Positions 35,182 to 45,733 are shown, counted from the first letter of the stretch. The stretch: 64,000 nt of DNA from Pseudomonadota bacterium (GCA_021795435.1 JAJYPJ010000001.1:106591-170590), one strand, 5' to 3'. Program-made: numbers and translations. The notes: generated by a model not told the origin, from the letters alone.

Positions 35182-36066
35182 TTACTCGGCCGCCGGGGAA
35201 TCGCCGCCGCGATCGCGGCCACGTCCACCTCGCGGCGCACGCGCGTCGCGACGGTCGCCCGGCTTGCCGGTGTTCCTGCGCGGCGGCGCCTTGCGACGCG
35301 GGGCGTCCTCGTCCTTGGCGACCGGGTTGCCTTCGGCGTCCAACTCGACGAATTCGTTTTCATCGCCCTGTGCTGCGGCTGGAGCCGCGGCCTTGCCCTC
35401 GAGGATTGCATCGGCGGCGGCTCGTGCGTAGAGCTGAACCGCACGAATGGCATCGTCGTTGCCGGGGATCGCGTAATCCACCAGCGCCGGGTCGTAGTTG
35501 GTGTCAACCACCGCGACGACGGGAATGCCCAGCTTCTTGGCCTCGAGCACGGCAATGTTTTCGTAGCCGATGTCGATAACGAACATGACGTCGGGCAGGC
35601 GGCCCATGTTCTTGATGCCACCCAGCGACTTCTCCAGCTTGTCGCGCTCGCGTCGCAGGCTGAGCACCTCATGCTTGACCAGCTTTTCAAAGCGGCCATC
35701 GGTTTCCATGGCCTCCAGTTCCTTCAGCCTGGCCACCGATTGCTTCACGGTGCGGAAATTGGTCAGCGTGCCACCCAGCCAGCGTTGCGCGACGTAGGGC
35801 ATGCCGCACCGCTGGGCCTCGGCTTCGATGGCCTCGCGCGCCGAACGCTTGGTGCCCACGAACATCACCGTGCCCCGCTTCTGGGCCACACCGGAAAGGA
35901 AGTTCATGGCATCGCCGAACAGCGGCAGTGTCTTCTCGAGATTGATGATGTGGATCCGACCGCGGGCACCGAAAATGTACGGGCCCATCTTGGGATTCCA
36001 GTAGCGCGTCTGATGTCCGAAATGCACGCCGGCTTCCAGCATCTGGCGCATGGTGACTTGAGGCAT
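35182..36066 (-). CDS. rpsB: 30S ribosomal protein S2
   Basis: [50 protein letters not shown]; basic Arg/Gly-rich C-terminal tail. Confidence 0.97.
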   Translation of the reverse strand: MPQVTMRQMLEAGVHFGHQTRYWNPKMGPYIFGARGRIHIINLEKTLPLFGDAMNFLSGVAQKRGTVMFVGTKRSAREAIEAEAQRCGMPYVAQRWLGGTLTNFRTVKQSVARLKELEAMETDGRFEKLVKHEVLSLRRERDKLEKSLGGIKNMGRLPDVMFVIDIGYENIAVLEAKKLGIPVVAVVDTNYDPALVDYAIPGNDDAIRAVQLYARAAADAILEGKAAAPAAAQGDENEFVELDAEGNPVAKDEDAPRRKAPPRRNTGKPGDRRDARAPRGGRGRDRGGDSPAAE

Positions 36067-36150
36067 GGTTGTACTCCGGGCGGGCCGCCAGGCCCATAGG
36101 GTTGGGACTTCCACGCACCCCCCGTCCGACCCTGTGCGGCCAAGCCTCGC

Positions 36151-36212
36151 GGCACCGCATTGCGGTACCGATCCGGCCCGGAACGGCGACAGGGCACCCC
36201 GGAGCGGGTGCC
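36151..36212 (-). promoter_or_regulatory. Structured rpsB 5' leader (tandem hairpins)
   Basis: On rpsB sense strand: GGUACCGC-AAU-GCGGUGCC (36169-36151, one U-G wobble) and GGCACCC-GCUCCG-GGGUGCC (36212-36193). Confidence 0.5.
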
Positions 36213-36345
36213 GATGCGTGTGCGAATTCAGCCTTGCGGCCGTACGAATGCCGCCGCGAACGGTTACACTCGTGCCTGTGCAGTGTCCGGTTGGGCGCTG
36301 CAAAGCCTTGAAATCATACCGGGCCTCCCACATGGATGGCAAGTG

Positions 36346-37134
36346 ATGCGTGCTCCAGACCAGCCCCGTGCGGTACTACCCAAAAGTGCCGCCGACATCG
36401 AGAAAATGCGCGTGGCCGGGCGTCTGGCCGCCGAGGTGCTCGCCATCCTCAAGCCGCACGTGCGGCCCGGGGTGACCACGGAAGAGCTTGATCGCATTGC
36501 CTACGAGCACATCGTCAACGTCCAGAAGGCCATTCCGGCCAACGTCGGCTACCGCGGATTTCCCAAGACCTTGTGCACCTCGGTCAACCATGTCATTTGC
36601 CACGGCATTCCCAGCCCGGGCAAGGTCCTGAAAGATGGCGACATCGTGAACATCGATGTCACCGTCATCAAGGACGGCTGGCATGGCGACACCAGCCGCA
36701 TGTACTTCGTCGGTACGCCGGGCGTGCTGGCGAAGCGCCTGGTGGAGACGACCCACGCGGCCATGATGGCTGGGATCGGGGTGGTTCGCCCGGGTGCCAC
36801 GCTGGGCGACATCGGCCATGCGGTGCAGCAGGTTGCCGAGGCTGCGGGGTACTCGGTGGTGCGCGAATACTGCGGGCATGGCATCGGCCGCGTATACCAC
36901 GAGGATCCGCAGGTCCTGCATTACGGCAAGCCGGGCACCGGCCTTCGCCTGGTGCGGGGCATGACCTTCACCATCGAGCCCATGGTTAATGCCGGCAAGC
37001 CGCACACGCGGCTGCTGCCGGATGGCTGGACCGTCGTCACCAAGGACCATTCGCTGTCGGCGCAATGGGAACATACGATCGCCGTCACCGACGACGGCTA
37101 CGAGATCCTCACGCCCTGGCCGGACGCGGCCTGA
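36346..37134 (+). CDS. map: Type I methionyl aminopeptidase
   Basis: [59 protein letters not shown]. Confidence 0.96.
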   Translation: MRAPDQPRAVLPKSAADIEKMRVAGRLAAEVLAILKPHVRPGVTTEELDRIAYEHIVNVQKAIPANVGYRGFPKTLCTSVNHVICHGIPSPGKVLKDGDIVNIDVTVIKDGWHGDTSRMYFVGTPGVLAKRLVETTHAAMMAGIGVVRPGATLGDIGHAVQQVAEAAGYSVVREYCGHGIGRVYHEDPQVLHYGKPGTGLRLVRGMTFTIEPMVNAGKPHTRLLPDGWTVVTKDHSLSAQWEHTIAVTDDGYEILTPWPDAA

Positions 37135-37162
37135 GCCTGAGACTGAGCGGGAGCGTGCGGGC

Positions 37163-39826
37163 GTGAGCAGTCCGGTCCCCCGCCCGGGGCTGCCTCCAGC
37201 GCCTCGCCTGCCGCCCGCGGTGCCGCGCAGCGGCCTTTCGGACGAGGCGCGACTGGCGCTGCGTCAACTGCTGGACGACCATGCCCGGGCGTTGGCGCAG
37301 TCCTTTGTGGCGGGTGCCGATGCCCGGTTGCTGGCGACGGCCCGTGCCGAGCTCGTGCGCCGCGTCGTCGTGTATGTCTGGACGCTTCATCTTGGCGAGG
37401 CGACAGGTCTTGCCCTCTTTGCCCAGGGTGGCTTCGGTCGCGGAAGGCTCTATCCCCAGTCCGACGTCGACCTGCTGGTATTGACGGACGCTGCCGCCGC
37501 GCCGGTCTCGCGAGGGTTCGAGCGGGTGTTTGCGGTGCTCTGGGATCTCGGGCTCAAGCCGTCGCAGGCCGTGCGGACACTCGCTGGCCAACGTGCTCTG
37601 GCGAGTCACGACCTGAGCGTGTTCACCGCCATGCTCGAGACGAGCTGGTTGGCTGGCGACGCGAGTTTGGCCGGAGCGCCGACGGTTCTGGCTCGGGACG
37701 AGACACTGTGGCCGCTGCCGGCGTTCCTCGATGCACGCATGGCCGAGCAGGCGGTTCGGCGCGCGCGTCGTGGCGAGGACACTTATCGCCTCGAACCGGA
37801 TCTCAAGGATGGGCCGGGTGGTTTGCGGCAAATCGACATGCTTTACTGGATCGGCTTGCGCATGGGGGCGCCGCCCACATGGGATGGACTCGTTCAATTC
37901 GGTTTGATCGACACCGGTGCGGCGCAGGAACTGGAAGCCGCGGAATCGCTGCTGGCCCGGGATCGTTACGCGCTTCATCTGCATGCTGGTCGGGCGGAAG
38001 AACGCCTCCTATTCGATCACCAGCGTGCGCTGGCGCTTCGGCTCGGCTACGTCGATACCAGCGAGGCGCTTGCAGTGGAGCACTTCATGCAGGGCTACTA
38101 CCGTGCGGCAACCAGCGTCATGGCGCGCGTGGACGAGGCCGTGGCCCGACTGGTGGCGCGCCTGCAGCCCGTGTCGCCGCCAATCCCGCTCGATAACGAT
38201 TGGCAGCGCCGCGGACCTGCACTCGAGCCGCGAGACGCCACGCTCCTTGCACGGTATCCCGCAGCCTTGATCGAAGGCGCTTGCTGGATCGATGCGGGTG
38301 CGGGAATCCATCATTTCTCGGCGGAGACATTGCGTGCCGCTCGGGCTTCCTTGAATGCCGTCGTGATCGACGATGCATTTGCCCGCGATCCGCGCGCACT
38401 GGAGGCATTTGACCGGCTGCTGCATCGTGGAGCCGAGGCGCCTGCGGCGCTGACCCTGCTGGCGCGTGCTGGCGCTCTGGGGGCGCTGATCCCGGCCTTT
38501 GCGACGGTGAGCGGACGCATGCAGTTCGACCTGTTCCATCTTTATACGGTCGACGAACATACCCTTCGGGTGCTGGCTCAGCTGGCGCTCTTTGCAACGC
38601 CGACCGCCACCGAACGTTTCCCCTTGGCGCATGCGCTCTGGAAGCGGCAGACGTCACTGCCTGTGTTATTGCTCGCGGCGTTGTTCCATGACATCGCCAA
38701 GGGTCGGGGTGGGGACCATAGCGCACTGGGTGAGGCAGATGTTCGTGGTTTTGCGGGACAACTGGGATGGCCTCAGCCGAAGATCGACGATGCGGCCTTC
38801 CTGGTGCGCGATCACCTGCTGCTCAGCCAAACCGCCCAACGCCAGGACATCGGCGATCCGCTGGTGATCGGTCGGTTTGCCACGCGCGTGGGCTCCTCGT
38901 CGCGTCTGGAGATGCTCTACCTGTTGACCGTTGCCGACATCATTGGCACGAGCCCCAGTCTGTGGAACGGCTTCAAGGATCGCCTGTTGGCCGATCTCTA
39001 TCATGCCGCGTCTCGTGCGCTCAGTGGCGAAGCGGGTCCCGACGATGCCGAAGCGATCGAACGCGAATGCCGCGCGCGGGCCATGGCATTGCTCCAGGAT
39101 CGTGGGCGTCGCGTGTCCGATGTCCATTCGCTGTGGCAGGATTTTCCGGCAGCTGCGTTTGTACGACAGCAACCGGAACAAGTCGCGTGGCAGAGCGAGG
39201 CGCTCCTGGATGCCGCGGGTGCCCTTCCGGTCGTTGCCGCCCAGGCCGACTCGGCACGTGGTGGGCTGGAAGTGTTCTTCCTTGCCGCCGACCGCGATGG
39301 GTTGTTTGCCACGGTCGCGGTCGCGCTGGATCGTGAAGGTTGGTCCGTGCAGGAGGCGCGCATCCTCGGTACGCCCAGCGGGCGCGCACTGGATAGCTTC
39401 GTCCTGCTGGATTCGCACGGTGGCGCCGGCACCGCCGATCAGGCGGCGAGGCTCTGCGAACGGCTCGTCGAAGCCTTGCGCGCGCCCCAACGGCCACGGC
39501 TGCCGCGCAGTTTGCCGCGGCGGTTGCGCCATTTCCAGCGCGCGCCACGCATCGCCTTCGAGTCGTCGGGCCATCCGTCGCGGACCCGCTTGGCCATTCG
39601 GGCAAGCGACCGACCCGGTCTGCTGGTCGATATCGCCGAGGCCTTCCGCGAGTCCGGGGTGCGCGTGCATGATGCACGCATCGCCACCTTGGGCGACCGC
39701 GCCGAAGATTACTTCGAACTGAGTGACCGGAACGACCACGCACTGGATGCAACGCGGCAGTCTGCGTTGCGCGCCCAGCTGGATCGGCGCCTGGGATCCC
39801 CCGCCAACGTTGAGAGAAAGCCCTGA
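37163..39826 (+). CDS. glnD: [Protein-PII] uridylyltransferase / uridylyl-removing enzyme
   Basis: [23 protein letters not shown] domain [18 protein letters not shown]-terminal ACT repeats; probable GTG start. Confidence 0.94.
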   Translation: MSSPVPRPGLPPAPRLPPAVPRSGLSDEARLALRQLLDDHARALAQSFVAGADARLLATARAELVRRVVVYVWTLHLGEATGLALFAQGGFGRGRLYPQSDVDLLVLTDAAAAPVSRGFERVFAVLWDLGLKPSQAVRTLAGQRALASHDLSVFTAMLETSWLAGDASLAGAPTVLARDETLWPLPAFLDARMAEQAVRRARRGEDTYRLEPDLKDGPGGLRQIDMLYWIGLRMGAPPTWDGLVQFGLIDTGAAQELEAAESLLARDRYALHLHAGRAEERLLFDHQRALALRLGYVDTSEALAVEHFMQGYYRAATSVMARVDEAVARLVARLQPVSPPIPLDNDWQRRGPALEPRDATLLARYPAALIEGACWIDAGAGIHHFSAETLRAARASLNAVVIDDAFARDPRALEAFDRLLHRGAEAPAALTLLARAGALGALIPAFATVSGRMQFDLFHLYTVDEHTLRVLAQLALFATPTATERFPLAHALWKRQTSLPVLLLAALFHDIAKGRGGDHSALGEADVRGFAGQLGWPQPKIDDAAFLVRDHLLLSQTAQRQDIGDPLVIGRFATRVGSSSRLEMLYLLTVADIIGTSPSLWNGFKDRLLADLYHAASRALSGEAGPDDAEAIERECRARAMALLQDRGRRVSDVHSLWQDFPAAAFVRQQPEQVAWQSEALLDAAGALPVVAAQADSARGGLEVFFLAADRDGLFATVAVALDREGWSVQEARILGTPSGRALDSFVLLDSHGGAGTADQAARLCERLVEALRAPQRPRLPRSLPRRLRHFQRAPRIAFESSGHPSRTRLAIRASDRPGLLVDIAEAFRESGVRVHDARIATLGDRAEDYFELSDRNDHALDATRQSALRAQLDRRLGSPANVERKP

Positions 39827-40656
39827 TGCAGCCCCTGCAATCCACGATCGAATCCGCATGGTCCGAGCGCGACCGACTCGATGCGCGCTTTGTCGAGACC
39901 GAGTTGATGCCAGTCCTGGAACGGACCATGGACCTCCTCGAGCAGGGCGCAGAGCGCGTCGCGCAGCCCGATGGGCAGGGTGGATGGCGCGTCAATGCGT
40001 GGTTGAAGCAGGCCGTGCTGCTTTACTTCCGCGTCCATGGCAACCGCATGATGGATGGCGGTGCGATGTCGGCCTGGGACAAGGTTCCGCTGCGCTTCGC
40101 GGGGGGGTCCGAGTCGGCATTGCGTGCGCTGGGCGCGCGGTTGGTGCCTGGCGCACTCGTAAGGCGTGGCGCTTACATCGGCAAAGATGCGGTGCTGATG
40201 CCCAGTTACTGCAATATTGGCGCATGGGTGGGCGAGGGCACCATGGTTGATACGTGGGCCACGGTAGGTTCGTGCGCCCAGATTGGCGCGCGCGTCCATC
40301 TCTCCGGGGGCGTCGGCATCGGCGGTGTCCTGGAGCCGCTGCAGGCGGCGCCGACGATCATCGAGGATGATTGCTTCATTGGGGCTCGATCCGAAGTGGT
40401 CGAAGGCGTGATCGTCGAGCGCGGCAGTGTCATCGGCATGGGCGTCTTCCTCGGGCAGAGCACCCGCATCTACGATCGGGCCAGCGGCGAGGTTCATTAT
40501 GGCCGGGTGCCTGCGGGCAGCGTGGTCGTCGCGGGCAGCCTGCCGGCAGCGGACGGGTCCCACAGCCTGTATGCCGCGATCATCGTCAAGCGCGTGGACG
40601 CGAAGACGCGGGCGCGGACGGCGATCAACGATCTGTTGCGCGGCGCCACGGACTGA
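39826..40656 (+). CDS. dapD: 2,3,4,5-tetrahydropyridine-2,6-dicarboxylate N-succinyltransferase
   Basis: [16 protein letters not shown]...; hexapeptide repeats; [40 protein letters not shown]. Confidence 0.96.
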   Translation: MQPLQSTIESAWSERDRLDARFVETELMPVLERTMDLLEQGAERVAQPDGQGGWRVNAWLKQAVLLYFRVHGNRMMDGGAMSAWDKVPLRFAGGSESALRALGARLVPGALVRRGAYIGKDAVLMPSYCNIGAWVGEGTMVDTWATVGSCAQIGARVHLSGGVGIGGVLEPLQAAPTIIEDDCFIGARSEVVEGVIVERGSVIGMGVFLGQSTRIYDRASGEVHYGRVPAGSVVVAGSLPAADGSHSLYAAIIVKRVDAKTRARTAINDLLRGATD

Positions 40657-40703
40657 TCGTTGTGCGCACCATCCATTCCCCTCGGGCGCGGGAGCGACTT
40701 CCC

Positions 40704-40805
40704 ATGCACAGGATGGCGCCTCGGCTCGCCATGGGCTTGCCGCGGCGCCTGGTTGCCGTGGCGCGCCGTGGTCCGCTTTTCACGGGACAGGAAGGCCAGC
40801 CATGA
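40704..40805 (+). CDS. Possible 33-aa upstream ORF coupled to the ArsC-like gene
   Basis: MHRMAPRLAMGLPRRLVAVARRGPLFTGQEGQP*; GGGAG upstream of ATG; stop overlaps next ATG (ATGA). Confidence 0.3.
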   Translation: MHRMAPRLAMGLPRRLVAVARRGPLFTGQEGQP

Positions 40806-41170
40806 TCATGCTTCAAGGACTACCGAATTGCGACACGTGTCGGAAGGCGCGTCATTGGCTCGATCGTCACGGGCTCGAGCACGTCTTCGTTGATTACCGC
40901 GCGCAGCGTCCCGAGCCGGGGACGCTGCGCGACTGGGCAGGCCGGGCGGGCGGCTGGACGCGGCTGGTCAACAGGACGGGTCCGACCTGGCGCAACCTGT
41001 TGCCGCAGCGGAAGGATCCCCGGAGTGATCCGGAATGGACCCTGCTGATCCGCGAGTATCCGGCGTTGCTTCGTCGACCGGTGGTGTTGCGCGACGGGTT
41101 ATTCCTCGGCCTTGGCTTCAGCGATCGCCAATTCGCTACCTGGTTCGCCTCGGACGCGCGAGAGGGCTAG
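40802..41170 (+). CDS. ArsC/Spx-family reductase-like protein (YffB-like)
   Basis: MLQGLPNCDTCRKARHWLDRHGLEHVFVDYRAQRP; adjacent to dapD as in other proteobacteria. Confidence 0.88.
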   Translation: MIMLQGLPNCDTCRKARHWLDRHGLEHVFVDYRAQRPEPGTLRDWAGRAGGWTRLVNRTGPTWRNLLPQRKDPRSDPEWTLLIREYPALLRRPVVLRDGLFLGLGFSDRQFATWFASDAREG

Positions 41171-41189
41171 GGCGGGATGGGGTGATGCC

Positions 41190-42272
41190 TCAGTCCTGGC
41201 GACCATGCCGGTGCACGGCCTCGACAAGCGCCGACACGTGCTCGGGATCGATGTCCGGCGTGATGCCGTGCCCGAGGTTGAACACCAGACCCGGTTGGGG
41301 GCCGAAGGCGGCCAGCAGGGTGGCGACTTCGCGATCGATGGCATCGGTCCTTGCGCGCAGCGTGGCGGGATCAAGGTTGCCTTGCAGGGCGACCCGGTCA
41401 CCCACGCGCGCACGCGCGTCCGCCATGTCGATGGTCCAGTCGATGCCCAGCGCCGTGCAGCCGGTTTGCGCGAGTGATTCCAACTGGCCGGTGCCATGGA
41501 CTCCCTTGGCGAACAGGATCAGCGGCACGTCTCGCGTGATTGACTGACTGCGCAGGGTGCTGGCCACGGTGGCCAGGTAGCGCAGCGAGAACTCGGCAAA
41601 CATAGCGGGAGCCAGCAGTCCTCCCCAGGTGTCGAACACCATGAGCACTTGTGCACCGGCCGCAGCTTGCGCCGTCAAGTAGGCGGCAACAGCCCGTGCG
41701 AGCGTCTCCAGCAGTTGATGGAGGATCGACGGATCGTTCCATGCCATCGTCTTTGCACGCGCGAAATCGCGTGATCCGGAACCTTCGAGCATGTAGCAGG
41801 CCAGCGTCCACGGACTGCCGGAAAACCCGATCAGTGGCACGCGTCCATCCAGTTCGCGTCGGATCAGCCGTACCGCATCCATGACGTAGCGCAACTCCTG
41901 CTCGGGATCAGGTACAGCCAGCCGCGCGATGTCCGCGGCGCTGCGCAAGGGATTGGCGAATCGGGGTCCTTCCCCCTCGGCAAACGAGAGGCCTAGCCCC
42001 ATGGCATCGGGAATGGTGAGGATGTCCGAGAAGAGAATGGCGGCATCCAGATCGAATCGGCGCAGCGGTTGCAAGGTCACCTCGCAGGCCAACTCGGGCG
42101 TTTGGGCCAAGGTCAGGAAGCTGCCCGCCTGCGCTCGGGTTGCCCGATATTCCGGAAGATAGCGACCGGCCTGTCGCATCAACCATACTGGTCGCGTATC
42201 GGTGGGCTGACGATGCAACGCCCGCAGGAGGCGCGTGCGGCGCGGATCATCGGTGGCGACGGGCAATGCCAT
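41190..42272 (-). CDS. hemE: Uroporphyrinogen decarboxylase
   Basis: [40 protein letters not shown]. Confidence 0.97.
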   Translation of the reverse strand: MALPVATDDPRRTRLLRALHRQPTDTRPVWLMRQAGRYLPEYRATRAQAGSFLTLAQTPELACEVTLQPLRRFDLDAAILFSDILTIPDAMGLGLSFAEGEGPRFANPLRSAADIARLAVPDPEQELRYVMDAVRLIRRELDGRVPLIGFSGSPWTLACYMLEGSGSRDFARAKTMAWNDPSILHQLLETLARAVAAYLTAQAAAGAQVLMVFDTWGGLLAPAMFAEFSLRYLATVASTLRSQSITRDVPLILFAKGVHGTGQLESLAQTGCTALGIDWTIDMADARARVGDRVALQGNLDPATLRARTDAIDREVATLLAAFGPQPGLVFNLGHGITPDIDPEHVSALVEAVHRHGRQD

Positions 42273-42274
42273 GC

Positions 42275-42517
42275 CTACAGGCCCTGCGCGAACATGACGC
42301 GATATCCACGGCGAATCTGCGCGTCGCGCGCCTGTTCGAATGCCGCAAGCGCGGCGTCACGCTCCAGGTAAACCTCGCGCCGTCCGCCCGGCTTGCCGCC
42401 TTGGGTGCCCCATTCCCGCAGCAACGTCCACCCTCCCAGGAGATCCTGCTCCAGCGCGAGTTGGTAGTAACGGGGCGGCGTGCCGCCCTCGGGTTGGGTC
42501 TGCAAATACAGGCGCAT
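42275..42517 (-). CDS. WGR domain-containing protein
   Basis: [51 protein letters not shown]; stop 2 nt before hemE start. Confidence 0.85.
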   Translation of the reverse strand: MRLYLQTQPEGGTPPRYYQLALEQDLLGGWTLLREWGTQGGKPGGRREVYLERDAALAAFEQARDAQIRRGYRVMFAQGL

Positions 42518-42703
42518 GAAAGGTCAGGTCGCGACGTGGCATCCAATTGTAACGGCTGCCGGAGTCACTGAGATTGCCCCCGTGGGTGCGGGAGCGTGTC
42601 CCGTGCGCGACGCATGGGTGCATTGGGCCGTTTGGATGGTCCAGCGATTTGCCTGTCTGGCCGGTCGCCGGCATGTCGCGAGCCATCGAGTTGGCCAGGG
42701 CAT

Positions 42704-43684
42704 TCACGCGCCGGCGAGCGTCCAATGGCGTACGGTTCGTGCGACCTCGGCGAGTGCTGCATCGCGTTCACGCAGGGGGATTGCCGTTTCGGTCAGGTAC
42801 GCTGCAACAAGGAGCGGCTGCCGGTCTGGCGGCAGGACGATGGCCACGTCATTCCGCGAACCATGTTCCCCGGCCCCGCTTTTGTCCCTCACGATCCAAT
42901 TTTCCGGAAAGCCGGCGCGCAGCAGTTGCGCTCCGGTGCGGCTTTCCCCCATCCAATGCAGCAGTTGGTGGCGAGAGTCGGCGTGAAGCACATCCCCCAG
43001 CAATATCTGGCGGAGATCGTCGGCCATCGCCGATGGCGTCGTGGTATCCCGCACATCGCCGGGCGCGGCCTCATTTAATGCGGTTTCAAAGCGATCGAGG
43101 CGTGTTGAGGGATCGCCGATGCTCCGCATCCAGCGAGTCAGTGCCGACGGTCCGCCGAGGGCGTGCAGAAGGAAGTTGCCAGCACTGTTGTCGCTCAGCG
43201 AGAGCGCGGCACGGCACAGCGTGGCCAATGTCATCCCTGTGTCGACATGTCGGCTGGTGATCGGCGAGTAATCGACGAGTTGATTGCGGGTGAACCGTAT
43301 ACGGCGATCGAGCTGCTCCTGTCCTGCGTCGACGCGCGCCAAAATCGCCGCCACGGCCAGCAGCTTCCACGTGCTGCACAGCGGGAAACGCTCGTTCGAG
43401 CGATAATCGAGGCGTGCCATTCCGCGGCAGGATAGCGTCGCAACGCCCAAGCGCCCACGACATTCGTGCTCGATTCGCCGCAAAGCGGAACGGGCGATTG
43501 CGGTTCGCGTGTCCTGCCCACTGGCTCGCAACAGCGCTGGAGCGGCGAGTAGCAAGGCGGCTCCGAGAAGCTGTCGTCGCTGCGGCGACCGTGGGGCATC
43601 ACGCACGCTCGCGGATCTGGAGTTTGCGATGGGCGCCCGAACAAGCAATCCCCTCCGGATCGCATGGTCTCGATGAGGGTTCAT
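42704..43684 (-). CDS. Class A (serine) beta-lactamase with putative Tat signal
   Basis: CSTWK (SxxK), SDNSAGN (SDN), RLDRFETALNEAAPGDVRDTTTP (ExxLN and RDTTTP), DKSGAG (KSG); N-terminal SPQRRQLLGAALLLAAPALLRASG. Confidence 0.93.
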   Translation of the reverse strand: MNPHRDHAIRRGLLVRAPIANSRSASVRDAPRSPQRRQLLGAALLLAAPALLRASGQDTRTAIARSALRRIEHECRGRLGVATLSCRGMARLDYRSNERFPLCSTWKLLAVAAILARVDAGQEQLDRRIRFTRNQLVDYSPITSRHVDTGMTLATLCRAALSLSDNSAGNFLLHALGGPSALTRWMRSIGDPSTRLDRFETALNEAAPGDVRDTTTPSAMADDLRQILLGDVLHADSRHQLLHWMGESRTGAQLLRAGFPENWIVRDKSGAGEHGSRNDVAIVLPPDRQPLLVAAYLTETAIPLRERDAALAEVARTVRHWTLAGA

Positions 43685-43846
43685 GGGATGGTCGGCGGCC
43701 CCGCTGTTCTAACGGTGTGCGTTCAGTATCCATCCAAATCTCCCTGGATCTGGGATCGGTTGTCCAAGGCGCATCGGGCTTCGATCGCAGCCGGCGGCTG
43801 CTCATCTCCGCTCATGCGGGCGGCCATTCCAGGACATCCGCAAGGG

Positions 43847-43897
43847 ATCCCGCGCCGTCGTGCTTCCCTGTAGGCTTGGCCCCGCCATGCGCGGGAT
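43847..43897. repeat. 9-bp inverted repeat, REP-like
   Basis: ATCCCGCGC (43847-43855) / GCGCGGGAT (43889-43897), 33-nt interior. Confidence 0.4.
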
Positions 43898-43987
43898 GCC
43901 GGGTCCATGGCACGCTCCAGCCATTGCTTGGTTCGCTTGCGCGAATTCGAGAGGCGATGGGTACATTAGGTGCCGGGGGGTCGTGAT

Positions 43988-44701
43988 ATGGGGGGTGTTG
44001 CTAGGCGCAGTCAGGTTGAGGACGCAGTGACTGTTGCGCACCCGCCCGCTGTCGGAAAAGCGTCAGCGGTCCCACTTGCGTTGCTCATGGCATTCGCGGT
44101 GATCTGGGTCGCCTTGGCCATTGCCCCTTGGTATCGCGCCGATTGGATGCTGGAGAACGCGCTGGTCGTGATCGCAGTGCCGTTGCTCGTTGCAACCTAT
44201 CGCAGGCTGCGATTCTCCAATGCCAGTTACGTGGCTTTGTTCGTTTTTCTTGTGCTGCACGAAGTCGGCGCGCATTACACCTATGCGCAAGTCCCATATG
44301 ACCGTTGGGTGCATGCATGGTTCGGAGTATTGATCAACCAGGCATTCGCTTTCCCTCGCAACGAATATGACCGATTCGTACATTTCATGTACGGGGTCCT
44401 GGTCACCCCCATGGTGTTCGAACTCTTTGAGGCGCGAGCGCGAGCGCGGGGCATCTGGCGGTGGATTTTTCCGGTTGCCTTCATCGTGTCGAACAGTGCA
44501 TTGTTCGAGCTGGTGGAGTGGTTTGCCGCCGAGCATTTTGGTGGCGGTTTGGGTGTTGCCTACCTGGGCACGCAGGGTGATGTGTGGGACGCACAGAGCG
44601 ACATGCTGCTGGCGATGATTGGGAGCATTGTCTCGATCGCCGCAATTGCCATCATGTGCCGTTACAGGGCCCGAAGATCTGGCGGCAACGCCCTAGGTTA
44701 G
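43988..44701 (+). CDS. DUF2238/YjdF-type integral membrane protein
   Basis: Multi-TM; VLHEVGAHYTYAQVPYDRW, YDRFVHFMYGVLVTPMVFELFE, LFELVEWFAAEHFGGGLGVAYLGTQGDVWDAQSDMLLA. Start codon uncertain. Confidence 0.82.
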   Translation: MGGVARRSQVEDAVTVAHPPAVGKASAVPLALLMAFAVIWVALAIAPWYRADWMLENALVVIAVPLLVATYRRLRFSNASYVALFVFLVLHEVGAHYTYAQVPYDRWVHAWFGVLINQAFAFPRNEYDRFVHFMYGVLVTPMVFELFEARARARGIWRWIFPVAFIVSNSALFELVEWFAAEHFGGGLGVAYLGTQGDVWDAQSDMLLAMIGSIVSIAAIAIMCRYRARRSGGNALG

Positions 44702-44852
44702 CCTGCGTCCCGGATGCGGAGCGGAAGAGCAGGGGCGCGCACTGATTGCTTGTCGACTCTTGTTTCCGGGAGCGCGGATTTGTCATCCCAAGCGGTGTCT
44801 GCGCGTAGGCGGTGTTCTGTCGTGCTGGCCCATCGTGTGAATGTTTGGTTGA

Positions 44853-44880
44853 CCAGGGCGGCAAGTGAAAATCGCCCTGG
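44853..44880. terminator. Hairpin between convergent DUF2238 and GFA genes (possible bidirectional terminator)
   Basis: CCAGGGCG-N12-CGCCCTGG perfect 8-bp arms; no strong T-tract. Confidence 0.4.
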
Positions 44881-44980
44881 GCCGAGATCGCACGGACGGT
44901 GCCAGCGCGGGGCGCAATGCCAAGCCGGGCGATCCATTTGTGGATGATGGGCTTGCCAGGTTGGAGCCACGGTCAAGGCG

Positions 44981-45397
44981 CTATTGGGGAGCGTATTCTG
45001 GATAGGTCGCTATGGCGTCGCCTTGGCACGACCAGTTGCTTCGGGAATCAAAGAAAATTCGCGCTTGGGGCTGGATCGGAACGTCGCAGTCCAACGAGCC
45101 TGCGGGTAGAGACACGATGTCTGTGCCTTCGGGTTGACGTGGCAGTCGCGAGCCACACACGTCGCAGAATTGGTTGGTGAAGCGTTCGGCCTCGGGCACC
45201 TTGAACGCTCGGACGTGTTCACTGCCACTCAGCCACGTAAGTTGGCCAGGCTGGAGGAAAATGTTTGATGCATGGCCCGTGCCGGTTGCCTTGCGGCATC
45301 GGGCGCAATGGCAGTGGTAGAAACGTTTTGGATCACCCTCGACTTGGTACGTCACCGCACCACAGAGGCAGGATCCCGACAGTGTCAAGTGCGTCAT
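44981..45397 (-). CDS. GFA (CENP-V/GFA-type zinc-binding) family protein
   Basis: GSCLCGAVTYQVEGDPKRFYHCHCARCRKATGTGHASNIF...FCDVCGSRLP; alternative ATG at 45415. Confidence 0.88.
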   Translation of the reverse strand: MTHLTLSGSCLCGAVTYQVEGDPKRFYHCHCARCRKATGTGHASNIFLQPGQLTWLSGSEHVRAFKVPEAERFTNQFCDVCGSRLPRQPEGTDIVSLPAGSLDCDVPIQPQARIFFDSRSNWSCQGDAIATYPEYAPQ

Positions 45398-45489
45398 CGT
45401 GTCTCCTTCGATCATCCGTTTGGCAACATGCGAAATGTAACCTGCCCGGAGTTAGCGCTGAGCTGTCGATTTCCGCCGAAAACCGAGCT

Positions 45490-45500
45490 GGGGGGGGGGG
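45490..45500 (+). repeat. Homopolymeric G11 tract
   Basis: GAGCTGGGGGGGGGGGAGGATAAAAA; eleven consecutive G. Confidence 0.95.
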
Positions 45501-45520
45501 AGGATAAAAACTTGGACTGG

Positions 45521-45616
45521 TTAAGCCGCGAGCCCCATGCTCCTGCGGTATTCGATCGGGCTGCGGGAGCCCAGCGAGATCCGCGCATAGCTGTTCAGGT
45601 CGATGTGGTTGATGTG
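45521..45616 (-). pseudogene. Remnant of a DDE transposase C-terminus (IS3-like)
   Basis: Minus-strand frame reads HINHIDLNSYARISLGSRSPIEYRRSMGLAA*, resembling the ...SLGYRSPIEYRRSLGLA end of IS3-family OrfB; in-frame stops just upstream. Confidence 0.55.
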
Positions 45617-45733
45617 GGCTCGTCATCATCATCAGGGCGAACCGGCGCGTCGGCGGGGGCGGCAATCGACCCGTTGCAGTCATTCTCAGCGCTGACTCAA
45701 GAATGCCGTACTACTCAGCGTTGGGGGTACGTC

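Noticed and set aside
44749-44786. Two GACAA motifs on the minus strand as a possible second Tn7-like end
   Set aside because: Wrong orientation for a partner end and lacks the AAAGTCGCGAAC part; likely chance.
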